DNA of 48,105 nt, from the NCBI RefSeq assembly GCF_913054185.1, contig NZ_CAJXIV010000019.1:1-48105 (forward strand), given 5' to 3'. The translations under genes and the position numbers were made by a program. How positions within the stretch are numbered: the stretch's first letter is position 1; each line of letters opens with the position of its first letter. Under the pieces are notes generated by a model. It ran no database searches, was not told the origin of the DNA, and saw only the letters and a list, made by a program, of their open reading frames with translations. Shown one piece after another: positions 33,804-41,799 of the stretch. The stretch comes from an uncultured Shimia sp. GTDB lineage: Bacteria > Pseudomonadota > Alphaproteobacteria > Rhodobacterales > Rhodobacteraceae.

Positions 33804-36244
33804 TCTGCTGCCTCCAGTGAGAGGTTTGCGACCGGCTGATAGGTTTCGGCCTTTCCGGATGCGTGCTCGGCCCATGGGTCGGTGCGATAGACGGATTGGG
33901 AAACCTCGAAACGCTCGGCCAAAGCTTTGCGGTTCTCTAAGTCATCGACAACCTGCTCTTTGACCCAGTCGAGTCCAACCTTAGCGACCCACTTAAAGAT
34001 CCGATCGAGATACTTGGCGTTTTCGCGGTAGATTTGCGTCATGGCGGAAATTACCTCGATGGCTTCTTCCTCGGTGGCAACTTTACAAAGAAGTTCGGTT
34101 TCCTTGACTTCCATGCCAGCCGCCCCTGCAACGGAAATTTCGTAGCCGGAGTCCACACAGACCACGCCAATGTCCTTGCATGTGGCCTCGGCGCAGTTGC
34201 GCGGACAGCCGGAGACGCCGAGTTTCAACTTGTGTGGCGTCCAGGACCCCCAGAGATGCTTTTCGAGCTTCACACCAAGACCGGTGGAGTCCTGCGTGCC
34301 AAAGCGGCAGTGATCTGAGCCAACGCAGGTTTTCACTGTACGCAAGCCCTTGGAATAAGCATGACCGGAAACCAAACCAGCTTGGTTCAGGTCGAACCAA
34401 ATCGCTGGAAGGTCTTCCTTTTTCACGCCCAAAAGATCGATGCGTTGACCGCCGGTGACTTTCACCGTTGGAACGTCGAATTTGTCAGCTGCATTCGCGA
34501 TGGCGCGCAGCTCACTTGAGGTGGTGATCCCACCCCACATGCGCGGCACAACCGAATAAGTGCCGTCTTTCTGGATGTTGGCGTGATTGCGCTCGTTCAC
34601 AAAACGGCTCTGTGCATCGTCTTGATACTCCAGCGGCCAATCGGCCAGCAGATAGTAGTTGATCGCGGGTCGGCAAACGTGACAGCCATTTGGCGTCGAC
34701 CAACTAAGCTCCTGCCAAACCTCCGGTTGCGATTTCAACTCTTTGGATTTGATCAAGCGTCGCACATCTTCATGCGTCAGATCCGTGCAACCACAGACAG
34801 ACTTCGCGGCAGGCACGACAAAGTCATCGCCCAGCGTGACCGCGAGAACTTGTTCCACCAAACCTGTGCACGTCCCGCAGGATGCCGAGGCTTTGGTGGT
34901 TACCTTGATATCTTCAAGCGTTGTGGCGCCGTTGCCAATGGCGTCCTCGATCTGACCTTTACATACGCCGTTGCAGCCACAGATTTCTGCGTCAGCCGGT
35001 AAGGCTGCAACGGCTGCCATAGGGTCCAATGGGGACCCTCCCTGAAAAGCCGGACCAAAGATGAGCGTATCGCGCATCTTGGAGATGTCCTCTCGATCTT
35101 TGATCAATCCAAAGAACCAGTTACCGTCTGCTGTGTCGCCGTACATGACGGCGCCGACGATGCGGTTCTCCTCGATTACAAGCCGTTTGTAGACGCCACG
35201 CGCAGGGTCGCGATACACGATGTCTTCGCGGCCTTCCCCTTCCGCAAAATCGCCCGCGGAAAAAAGGTCACAACCGGTGACCTTGAGCTTGGTGGCCACA
35301 TCTTTGTTCACAAAGGCCGCATCCCCACCAACCAGTGTTTTGGCAATCACTTTGGCCTGATCAAAGATCGGCGCAACGAGGCCAAAGACGTCGCCGTTGT
35401 GTTCCACACATTCGCCAAGGGACAGGATGTTTGCATCCGAAGTGACCATCTGGTCGTCCACATGGATGCCGCGACCAGTCGCGAGGCCAGCCTCAGCTGC
35501 CAAAGCCACTGACGGGCGAATGCCCACAGCCATAACCAATAAGTCGCACGGCAACTCCGTGCCGTCGTCCAGTAGCAGCGCTTTAACTTTGCTATCCTCG
35601 CCAAGGATTTCCTTAGAGTTGGCAGAGCATTTCACGGTAATGCCCTTGTCCACCAGCGTCTTGCGCAGCAGATAGCCTGCGGCTTCATCCAACTGGCGTT
35701 CCATCAAGTGGCCCATAATATGGACCACAGTCACGTCCACACCACGCAGCGCGAGGCCGGCAGCGGCTTCGAGCCCCAGCAAGCCGCCACCGATCACAAC
35801 AGCTTTTGCATCGGGGATTTCTCCGAGGGAGATCATCGCGTTGGTGTCTTCAAGGTCGCGATAGGCGATCACGCCGTCCAGATCGTGACCTGGCAGCGGG
35901 ATGATAAACGGAGTGGAGCCTGTGGCGATGATAAGCTTGTCATAAGGTAGCACGTCGCCGCTGTCAGAAGTTACGGTTTGTGCTGCACGGTCGATTCCAA
36001 CCACCTTTTCGCCAAAGCGTGTGTTTATTCCATTTTCCTCATACCATTCAGCGGTGTGGGTGACGATCTCGTCGAATGTCTTGTCGCCCGACAGGACCGG
36101 GGAAAGCATAATCCGGTTGTAAGTGCCACGTGGCTCTGCGTTAAACAGCGTGATCTCGTAGGCGTCAGGGGCCGCTTCAAAGAGATGTTCCAGGGCGCGC
36201 CCGGCGGCCATCCCGGCCCCAATAATGATAAGTTTCGGTGTCAT
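33800..36244 (-). CDS. nirB: nitrite reductase (NADH) large subunit
   Basis: An 814-residue cytoplasmic siroheme enzyme reducing nitrite to ammonium with NADH. In order it shows an FAD/NADH oxidoreductase part (IIIGAGMAAGRALEHL; VVIGGGLLGLEAAAGLALRG), one or two BFD-like [2Fe-2S] segments with ICGCNGVCKGQI and ASCGTCTGLVEQ, then CGCTDL and CHVCRPAINYYL. The sulfite/nitrite reductase fold carries the siroheme/[4Fe-4S] cysteines in CVGSDHCRFG and GCPRNCAEA. It starts 3 bases after the nitrate ATPase stop. No siroheme synthase gene (cysG) is beside it, unlike in many nas clusters. Confidence 0.96.
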   Translation of the reverse strand: MTPKLIIIGAGMAAGRALEHLFEAAPDAYEITLFNAEPRGTYNRIMLSPVLSGDKTFDEIVTHTAEWYEENGINTRFGEKVVGIDRAAQTVTSDSGDVLPYDKLIIATGSTPFIIPLPGHDLDGVIAYRDLEDTNAMISLGEIPDAKAVVIGGGLLGLEAAAGLALRGVDVTVVHIMGHLMERQLDEAAGYLLRKTLVDKGITVKCSANSKEILGEDSKVKALLLDDGTELPCDLLVMAVGIRPSVALAAEAGLATGRGIHVDDQMVTSDANILSLGECVEHNGDVFGLVAPIFDQAKVIAKTLVGGDAAFVNKDVATKLKVTGCDLFSAGDFAEGEGREDIVYRDPARGVYKRLVIEENRIVGAVMYGDTADGNWFFGLIKDREDISKMRDTLIFGPAFQGGSPLDPMAAVAALPADAEICGCNGVCKGQIEDAIGNGATTLEDIKVTTKASASCGTCTGLVEQVLAVTLGDDFVVPAAKSVCGCTDLTHEDVRRLIKSKELKSQPEVWQELSWSTPNGCHVCRPAINYYLLADWPLEYQDDAQSRFVNERNHANIQKDGTYSVVPRMWGGITTSSELRAIANAADKFDVPTVKVTGGQRIDLLGVKKEDLPAIWFDLNQAGLVSGHAYSKGLRTVKTCVGSDHCRFGTQDSTGLGVKLEKHLWGSWTPHKLKLGVSGCPRNCAEATCKDIGVVCVDSGYEISVAGAAGMEVKETELLCKVATEEEAIEVISAMTQIYRENAKYLDRIFKWVAKVGLDWVKEQVVDDLENRKALAERFEVSQSVYRTDPWAEHASGKAETYQPVANLSLEAAE

Positions 36245-36247
36245 AGT

Positions 36248-37927
36248 TTACTCCGCTGCAATGGCTTTGGCGGGTTTCGTGCTGGGTTTGGCGCCGTGCT
36301 CGTATTCTTCAAGGAAATCGAGAACATCTTGGCGGTAGCGGTAGTAGTCGGGGTGCTCGAGCAGGGCTTTGCGCGTGCGCGGGCGTGGCAGGTCGACATC
36401 TACAATTTTGCCAATTGTCGCTTGCGGGCCGTTGGTCATCATGACCACGCGATCTGCCAGAAGGATGGCTTCGTCCACGTCATGCGTCACACAAATTGCT
36501 GTTACCTTGGTGCGGTCCCAGACTTCCATCAATACTTCCTGCAACTCCCAGCGCGTCAGGCTGTCGAGCATGCCAAAGGGTTCATCCAAAAGAAGAAGTT
36601 TCGGGGACAAAGCAAACGCGCGGGCGATGCCAACCCGCTGTTTCATGCCGTTAGACATAGAATGCGCAGGTCGGTCCATGGCATCGGCTAGGCCGACACG
36701 TTCGAGGTAGTATTCTACGACGTCCTGGCGCTCACCTTGGCTGGCTTTGGGGTAGACCTTGTGCACACCAATCGCCACGTTCTCTTTGGCGGACAACCAA
36801 GGGAACAGGTTAGGCGATTGAAACACCACTGCGCGTTCAGGATCGGCACCTTCCACATGGCGACCATCCAGACGGATGCCACCTTTGGAAATCGGGTTGA
36901 GACCGGCGGCCATGGTGAGCACGGTTGACTTGCCGCAACCGGAGTGACCGATCAACGAAATGAATTCGCCGCGCTGCACTTTGAGATCAAAACCCTCCAC
37001 CACGGTCAGCGGACCTTTCGGTGTTGGGTAGATCTTGTGCAGCTGTGAAAAGTCCAAAAAATTATGGTCGATCATGCCTTTTTGAGCATCTTTGACGGCA
37101 GCAGGCACACCGTGGATTGGCGTGACGTTAGGCAGTGTTTTGGTGTCTTCCGCTTTCGCCGCGATGCCCACGTCCATCAGGTGTTTGGTGACCTGAGTAC
37201 GCAATTTCTTGAACCCTTCGTGGTGGTTCATTTCCAAACGGTCCCGGCGGCGCGGGATGTCGACTTTGAACTCCTGTCCTAAGGTGCCATCCGGGTTCAG
37301 CGCGATGATGCGATCCGCGAGAATGATCGCTTCGTCCACATCATTGGTGATCAAAACGCATGTCTTTTTCTCCGCGTCCCAAATGGCCTCGATTTCGTCC
37401 GCAAGATTGGCGCGAGTGAGGGCGTCCAACGCGCTAAGGGGCTCATCCAACAGCAAAACTTCGGGGTTCATCGCAAGAGCACGAGCCACGTTGACACGTT
37501 GGCGCATGCCACCGGACAGCTCCGCCGGACGGCGGGTTGTCGCGTGGGATAGACCAACCATCTTGATGTAATGGTCGACGCGCTCTTCCTTCTCGGGCTT
37601 GGGCATGTTGGGGAACACGCTGTCGAGCGCCAGGCGGACGTTGCCGTTCACCGTCAGCCAAGGCATCAGAGAGTAGGATTGGAAGATCACACCGCGTTCT
37701 GGTCCCGGTTGGGTGATCGGTTTGTCCTTGAACGTCACGCTGCCGGAAGTGGGCAATTCGAGGCCCGCCATAAGGTTGATCAGCGTGGTTTTGCCGGAGC
37801 CGGAGAAGCCGAGGAGAACGAGGAACTCGCCTTCTTGCACGTCCAGATTGATGTTTTTCAGAACGTCGGACTTGGCGGTGCCTTCGCCGAAGCTCTTGGA
37901 GACGTTATTAAATTTCAGAAGACTCAT
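36248..37927 (-). CDS. nitrate ABC transporter double ATPase (NrtCD-like)
   Basis: A 559-residue protein with two ABC ATPase domains, without the binding-protein-like tail seen in cyanobacterial NrtC. Domain 1 (about residues 5-230): GFSGSGKTT, LSGGMRQRV, LLLDEPLSALD, but the switch position reads LITNDVDEA, with Asn instead of His. Domain 2 (about 285-520): GHSGCGKST, a noncanonical signature MSNGMKQRV, LLLDEPFGMLD and a normal VTHDVDEA. It energises nitrate uptake through NrtB. ATG 37927 is preferred (GGTGA upstream); GTG 37936, overlapping the nrtB stop, is an alternative. Confidence 0.93.
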   Translation of the reverse strand: MSLLKFNNVSKSFGEGTAKSDVLKNINLDVQEGEFLVLLGFSGSGKTTLINLMAGLELPTSGSVTFKDKPITQPGPERGVIFQSYSLMPWLTVNGNVRLALDSVFPNMPKPEKEERVDHYIKMVGLSHATTRRPAELSGGMRQRVNVARALAMNPEVLLLDEPLSALDALTRANLADEIEAIWDAEKKTCVLITNDVDEAIILADRIIALNPDGTLGQEFKVDIPRRRDRLEMNHHEGFKKLRTQVTKHLMDVGIAAKAEDTKTLPNVTPIHGVPAAVKDAQKGMIDHNFLDFSQLHKIYPTPKGPLTVVEGFDLKVQRGEFISLIGHSGCGKSTVLTMAAGLNPISKGGIRLDGRHVEGADPERAVVFQSPNLFPWLSAKENVAIGVHKVYPKASQGERQDVVEYYLERVGLADAMDRPAHSMSNGMKQRVGIARAFALSPKLLLLDEPFGMLDSLTRWELQEVLMEVWDRTKVTAICVTHDVDEAILLADRVVMMTNGPQATIGKIVDVDLPRPRTRKALLEHPDYYRYRQDVLDFLEEYEHGAKPSTKPAKAIAAE

Positions 37928-37932
37928 GTCGA

Positions 37933-39015
37933 TCACCGGTTGGATGTGAAGGTGAAGAGTGACTGGATGGCGTACATCAGGCGATCAAGCAGGAAGCCGA
38001 TGATGCCGATGGTGAAGACCGCGACCATGATCTTGGCGAGCGAACTGGAAGAGCCGTTTTGGAACTCGTCCCAAACAAACTTTCCGAGGCCCGGGTTCTG
38101 CGCCAGCATCTCTGCGGCGATCAGCACCATCCAACCAACTCCGAGCGACAGGCGCAGACCGGTGAAGATCAGTGGCAGGGCAGAGGGCAGCACCAGCTTG
38201 GTGATTTTGGTCCAAGTGTTCATCTTCAACACCTTGGAGACGTTCACGAGATCCTTGTCGATGGAGGCCACGCCGAGGGAGGTGTTGATCAGAGTTGGCC
38301 AGAGAGAACAAAGAGTTACGGTGATTGCAGACGTCAGGAAGGACTTGGAGAATAAGCCGTCATCCACGGTGTAAGTGGCGGAAACCACCATGGTTACAAT
38401 GGGGAGCCATGCCAGTGGCGAGACCGGTTTGAAGATCTGGATCAGCGGGTTCACGGCGGCGTTGGCGTAGGGCGACAGGCCGGCCATGATGCCAATTGGC
38501 ACGGCAATTGCAGTGCCGATCAGGAAGCCAACGAACACGGTTTTGATCGAGGTCCAGATTTGATTGTAGTAGCTGGGACTGCCTGTGTACTTGATATCTT
38601 TGACTTTTTCCGGCTGGCCGTTGGCGATGAATTTGGCGTTGCGCGCCTCTACTCGTTCGTTGAACTTTGCCTTTTTGACCGCTTTGGCCTGGGCGTCTTT
38701 GTGCAGAAGGACGGCTTCGGTCCAGACGTCCTGGGGGCCGGGAACAGCGCCGAGGGAGGTTTGCACCTTGGGCGCAAGGTTGGTCCAGAGCATCAGGAAG
38801 ACTGTGATGGCCAGCAGTGGCACGCCCAAAAGACGCCATATTTCAACAGCTTGTGCTTTTGGGTTGTCACCAGCCGCGGCTTTCAGAATGGGCGTGAGGA
38901 AGCTGAGACCGAAGACTTGGAACCAAGTGTCGGCCTTGTTGATGCGGGTGAAGAGGCGGGCGCGGCGGGCTTCGCGTTCTTCATCTGCGATGTTTTGCGG
39001 GTCGATTGTGGTCAT
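37933..39015 (-). CDS. nrtB: nitrate ABC transporter permease
   Basis: A 360-residue inner-membrane permease of the NrtB/SsuC/TauC type. An extended N-terminal cytoplasmic part (about residues 1-55) and a long periplasmic loop rich in Lys/Ala (about 95-145) precede the core, which has about six hydrophobic segments. The core holds GIMAGLSPYANAAVNPLIQIFKPVSPLAWLPI, and the coupling loop KMNTWTKITKLVLPSALPLIFTGL. It follows nrtA after a 163-base gap containing a stem-loop, and is coupled to the ATPase gene. Confidence 0.93.
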   Translation of the reverse strand: MTTIDPQNIADEEREARRARLFTRINKADTWFQVFGLSFLTPILKAAAGDNPKAQAVEIWRLLGVPLLAITVFLMLWTNLAPKVQTSLGAVPGPQDVWTEAVLLHKDAQAKAVKKAKFNERVEARNAKFIANGQPEKVKDIKYTGSPSYYNQIWTSIKTVFVGFLIGTAIAVPIGIMAGLSPYANAAVNPLIQIFKPVSPLAWLPIVTMVVSATYTVDDGLFSKSFLTSAITVTLCSLWPTLINTSLGVASIDKDLVNVSKVLKMNTWTKITKLVLPSALPLIFTGLRLSLGVGWMVLIAAEMLAQNPGLGKFVWDEFQNGSSSSLAKIMVAVFTIGIIGFLLDRLMYAIQSLFTFTSNR

Positions 39016-39130
39016 TGGTCTGTCCGTGGCTCTAAGCGCTGTTGCAGTATTGGTTAATGCCGGGGCGCGGCTGATTTTGGCGTCGGTATAACGTCGGTAT
39101 CGCGGCTGTTTTGCGGAGGTGCGGTTTTGC

Positions 39131-39159
39131 CGGACAGGCGCGTGTTAACGGCCCGTCCG
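39131..39159 (-). repeat. stem-loop between nrtA and nrtB
   Basis: CGGACAGGC (39131-39139) faces GCCCGTCCG (39151-39159), a 9-bp stem with one G-U pair when read leftward and an 11-base loop. No T-run follows. It probably acts as a 3' mRNA stabiliser for nrtA, giving excess binding protein over permease. Nothing else is seen in the 163-base gap. Confidence 0.6.
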
Positions 39160-39178
39160 TTGCGCCCCACGATTGGGC

Positions 39179-40537
39179 TCAGCCTTGCACCTCCGCGCCC
39201 ACCACACGCTGATCCCCTTTCAGGCCAATTGGCAGGCTGTCGAGGTAGGCGTTGGGCATGCGGCCGTCGTAGGCGATGCCGTCGATGATGTCCTCAGACG
39301 GGGTGGGTGCTTTGTAGCCGTCGCTGTCCCATGGGAAATCCGCTTCGTTGGCCAAGCCTTCGTCCACCAGCAGACGGGCGGCTTCCAAATAGATCGCGGG
39401 CTTGTAGACAGATTTGGCCACCTCGTCATACCAGCTGTCCGGCTTGGCCTCAGAGATCTGGCCCCAGCGGCGCATCTGGGTGAGATACCAGATGGCGTCG
39501 GAGTAGAACGGGTAGGTCGCGTGGTAGCGGAAGAATACGTTGAAGTCGGGAACGTCTCGCTTGTCACCCTTTTCGTATTCAAAAGTGCCGGTCATGGAGG
39601 CTGCAATCACGTCGTAATCCGCGCCGACATAGTCTGGCTGGCTCAGAATGCGCACCGCTTTGGCGCGGTTGGCGTTGTCGTTTTCATCGAGCCACTGCGC
39701 CGCACGGATCAGCGCCTTGGTCACGGCGAGTGTTGTGTTTGGGTATTGCTCAGCAAAATCAGCATTCAGGCCGAAGACTTTCTCAGGGTTGTTTTTCCAG
39801 AGTTCGTAGTCGGTGATCACGGGCACGCCGATGCCTTTGACCACGGCTTGCTGGTTCCAAGGCTCACCCACGCTGTAGCCGTAGATTGTGCCCGCTTCCA
39901 TCGTGCTGGGCATCTGCGGCGGCGGGGTTACGGAGAGCAGCACATCGGCGCCGATCTGACCGGTGATGTTTTCGGGGGAGTAGTAGCCCGGTTGCAGACC
40001 ACCAGCAGCGAGCCAGTAGCGCAGTTCGTAGTTGTGGGTGGAGACCGGGAAGACCATGCCCATGTTAAACGGCTTGCCTTCGTTGGCGTAGGTCGCAACC
40101 ACCGGCTTCAGCGCGGAGGCGGAGATTGGGTGTTGCGGGCGGCCATCGTCCATCAGCGGCACATGCGGCTTCATCTCTTCCCAGATCTGGTTGGAGACGG
40201 TGATGCCGTTGCCGTTCAGGTCCATAGAGAATGGCGTGATGATGTGCGCTTTGGTGCCGTAGCCGATGGTGGCGGCGAGCGGTTGACCTGCCAACATATG
40301 CGCGCCGTCAAGTTGACCGTCGATCACGCCGTCGAGCAGCACTTTCCAATTGGCTTGAGCCTCCAGAGTGACAAACAGGCCCTCGTCATCAAAGTAGCCC
40401 TGCTCATAGGCCACGGCGAGCGGCGCCATGTCTGTTAGTTTGATGAAGCCAAAGGTCAGTTCATCTTTTTCAAGCTCGGCGGCGGCTGGCGCGGCCAGAG
40501 CGGTGGTCGCAGCAAGAAGGGCGGCGAAACGATGCAT
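39179..40537 (-). CDS. nrtA: nitrate ABC transporter substrate-binding protein
   Basis: A 452-residue binding protein of the NrtA/CmpA family. A Sec-type signal peptide (about residues 1-20, ending APAAA-ELE) shows it is periplasmic. Family sequences include [58 protein letters not shown] and [12 protein letters not shown]. The signal peptide separates it from NasS, the cytoplasmic nitrate sensor of the same fold that usually accompanies NasT. AAGGAA precedes the ATG at 40537. It is the first structural gene of the operon, preceded by the hairpin leader. Confidence 0.95.
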   Translation of the reverse strand: MHRFAALLAATTALAAPAAAELEKDELTFGFIKLTDMAPLAVAYEQGYFDDEGLFVTLEAQANWKVLLDGVIDGQLDGAHMLAGQPLAATIGYGTKAHIITPFSMDLNGNGITVSNQIWEEMKPHVPLMDDGRPQHPISASALKPVVATYANEGKPFNMGMVFPVSTHNYELRYWLAAGGLQPGYYSPENITGQIGADVLLSVTPPPQMPSTMEAGTIYGYSVGEPWNQQAVVKGIGVPVITDYELWKNNPEKVFGLNADFAEQYPNTTLAVTKALIRAAQWLDENDNANRAKAVRILSQPDYVGADYDVIAASMTGTFEYEKGDKRDVPDFNVFFRYHATYPFYSDAIWYLTQMRRWGQISEAKPDSWYDEVAKSVYKPAIYLEAARLLVDEGLANEADFPWDSDGYKAPTPSEDIIDGIAYDGRMPNAYLDSLPIGLKGDQRVVGAEVQG

Positions 40538-40586
40538 TTGTGGCGTTCCTTTTGGTGTGCCCCGAATTGGAAGAGAGGGCAGGAAA

Positions 40587-40644
40587 ACAAAAAAGCCGCG
40601 CGACCAGCGCCGAAGGAGGAGGGTCGGCGGGGTCGAGCGGCTTT
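40587..40644 (-). terminator. leader terminator upstream of nrtA
   Basis: Read leftward, AAAGCCGCTCGACC pairs with GGTCGCGCGGCTTT (14 positions, one mismatch), enclosing a smaller CGCCGA/TCGGCG hairpin, then TTTTTTGTTTT. It sits in the nrtA leader 11 bases after the second hexaloop hairpin, so it is probably the conditional terminator relieved by NasT. Confidence 0.9.
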
Positions 40645-40655
40645 GCTCAAAATGT

Positions 40656-40695
40656 CCCTGGTCATTCAGGGTCAAAACAGAACGTCGTTGTCCTG
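40656..40695 (-). ncRNA. ANTAR (NasT) target leader: two hexaloop hairpins
   Basis: Read leftward, hairpin P1 is CAGGAC-[AACGAC]-GTTCTG (40695 to 40678) and P2 is CCCTG-[AATGAC]-CAGGG (40671 to 40656), with 6 bases between them. Both loops are six bases with A at position 1 and G at position 4, the hallmark of RNA sites bound by ANTAR-domain antiterminators. The terminator follows directly. The nasT gene, encoding an ANTAR protein, is just upstream. Nitrate-responsive antitermination of nrtA and the rest of the operon is the natural reading. Confidence 0.88.
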
Positions 40696-40704
40696 CGTTG
40701 GGTC

Positions 40705-40734
40705 CATTAGGTGGCGCGGCTTGGTGAGTCTCAA
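40705..40734 (-). promoter_or_regulatory. candidate promoter of the nas leader
   Basis: Read leftward, TTGAGA (40734-40729), an 18-base spacer and CTAATG (40710-40705) would start a transcript only a few bases before hairpin P1, as expected for a short ANTAR leader. No sigma-54 GG-N10-GC pair was found between nasT and P1. Confidence 0.4.
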
Positions 40735-40962
40735 GCGCGATGTGCGGAAAAATGCTGCAATGCCGCAATTCTCTGTGTGGATGCCTAATTTTTGGGCAAA
40801 TATGCCTGAGAGAGTCGTATTCCTGCCCAACATTGAACCAAACACAGCTACTGTTTGCGACAGGTGCGCGGGTCAGCAACGGCGCGCAGTAATGCGCGTG
40901 GCATAACGTGGAGCGCACTTTTGTCTTTTAAATGGGGGGCGGTGGAGGTGCAGACCGCGTGC

Positions 40963-41547
40963 TCAGGACAAGAGGTCAGAGGCGGTGACCAAAGCCTGCG
41001 CCACGCCCGCTATTTTCTTGCCGTCGCGCATCGCGGTCTTACGCAGCAGAGCATAGGCCTCATTTTCCGAAATGTTGCGTGCCTGCATGAGAAGGCCTTT
41101 GGCGCGATCAATGATTTTGCGATCTTGCAGCGCCTGTTTGGTGTTGGCCAACTCACTGCGCATGTCTGAAATCATATGAAAGCGGGTGATGGCGGCGTCC
41201 AGAATGGGTTTGATCCGATCCGGGTGCATGCCATCGACCACATAGGCAGAGACACCGGCTTTAATCGCCAGTTGCGTCAGACCATCGTCGGAATGATCAA
41301 CAAATAGGGCAACAGGGCGTGTGAGCGGTTCGGTGGCGCGTGTGAGCGCGTCAATGTCCTGGCGGCTAGGCTTGGCGAGGTCGACCAGAACCAGATCAGG
41401 GGTCAGCTCTGCCACGGAGCTGGCGAGGCCGGTGGTTTCTGAAAGCACACGAATGTGGTGATCGCCGGTGGCAACCAGGCTGTCGATGATGGCATCGGCG
41501 CGTGTCTTGTCGGCTTCGACAATCAGGATGGTGAGCTGGGCGGTCAC
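40963..41547 (-). CDS. nasT: ANTAR-domain antiterminator NasT
   Basis: A 194-residue response-regulator-like protein. The N-terminal receiver-type domain (about residues 1-120) has ILIVEADKTRA and VLVDLAKPSRQD, with Asp in the phosphoacceptor strand, but it is loosely conserved as in NasT. The C-terminal ANTAR domain (about 130-190) has LQDRKIIDRAKGLLMQARNISENEAYALLRKTAMRDGKKIAGVAQALV, the RNA-binding three-helix bundle. It starts with GTG at 41547. NasT binds leader hairpins to prevent termination and in other bacteria is held by NasS when nitrate is absent. No nasS gene is adjacent here. The 267 bases between its stop and hairpin P1 contain no other gene. Confidence 0.93.
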   Translation of the reverse strand: MTAQLTILIVEADKTRADAIIDSLVATGDHHIRVLSETTGLASSVAELTPDLVLVDLAKPSRQDIDALTRATEPLTRPVALFVDHSDDGLTQLAIKAGVSAYVVDGMHPDRIKPILDAAITRFHMISDMRSELANTKQALQDRKIIDRAKGLLMQARNISENEAYALLRKTAMRDGKKIAGVAQALVTASDLLS

Positions 41548-41638
41548 GGCGCTTTGGACTCCGCTGGCTGGCGTTGGATTGAGCTAACGCTGCGCTGCGG
41601 CAAAGGGCCAGAGTGTCCGTGGGGGGAGGGTGTGACGC

Positions 41639-41670
41639 AACCGCCCAAGGTGATGAAACTTTGGGCGGTT
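41639..41670. repeat. 10-bp stem-loop upstream of nasT
   Basis: AACCGCCCAA (41639-41648) pairs perfectly with TTGGGCGGTT (41661-41670) around a 12-base loop. Neither side has a clear T-run, though rightward G6TGTTT follows. It could help end the leftward SDR operon transcript. Confidence 0.55.
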
Positions 41671-41703
41671 GGGGGGTGTTTGCTTAAGGAGGCGGCGCTT
41701 TTA

Positions 41704-41798
41704 GCAGTTTGCGTTTGAATTGAATCGCTTGTTCGCTGCCTCTCCCATGCGGTCGAACGCGAAAAGCGATCCGCTTGCTCCTGTAAAACGCAAACTGC
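41704..41798. mobile_element. 95-bp MITE/REP-like element
   Basis: Terminal inverted repeats GCAGTTTGCGTTT (41704-41716) and AAACGCAAACTGC (41786-41798) match perfectly over 13 bases. Nested inside are ATCGCTT/AAGCGAT (41724-41730, 41764-41770) and GTTCG/CGAAC (41731-41735, 41754-41758), so nearly the whole element can fold. TTTA flanks both ends (41700-41703, 41799-41802), as a short target duplication would. The right copy includes the SDR stop codon. No coding capacity. Other genomic copies would confirm it. Confidence 0.55.
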
Positions 41799-41799
41799 T

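Noticed and set aside
39173..40438. Long (421-residue) open frame opposite nrtA
   Set aside because: Composition is typical of an antisense shadow of a GC-rich gene (His/Val/Gly/Arg-rich, no motif), and nrtA on the other strand is fully convincing.
39179..40537. nrtA considered as nasS
   Set aside because: A clear cleavable signal peptide and position directly upstream of the permease gene fit a periplasmic transport protein, not a cytoplasmic sensor.
40696..40962. Sigma-54/NtrC promoter upstream of the nas operon
   Set aside because: No GG-N10-GC pair with TTGC context was found; only an isolated TGCACC half-site is present.
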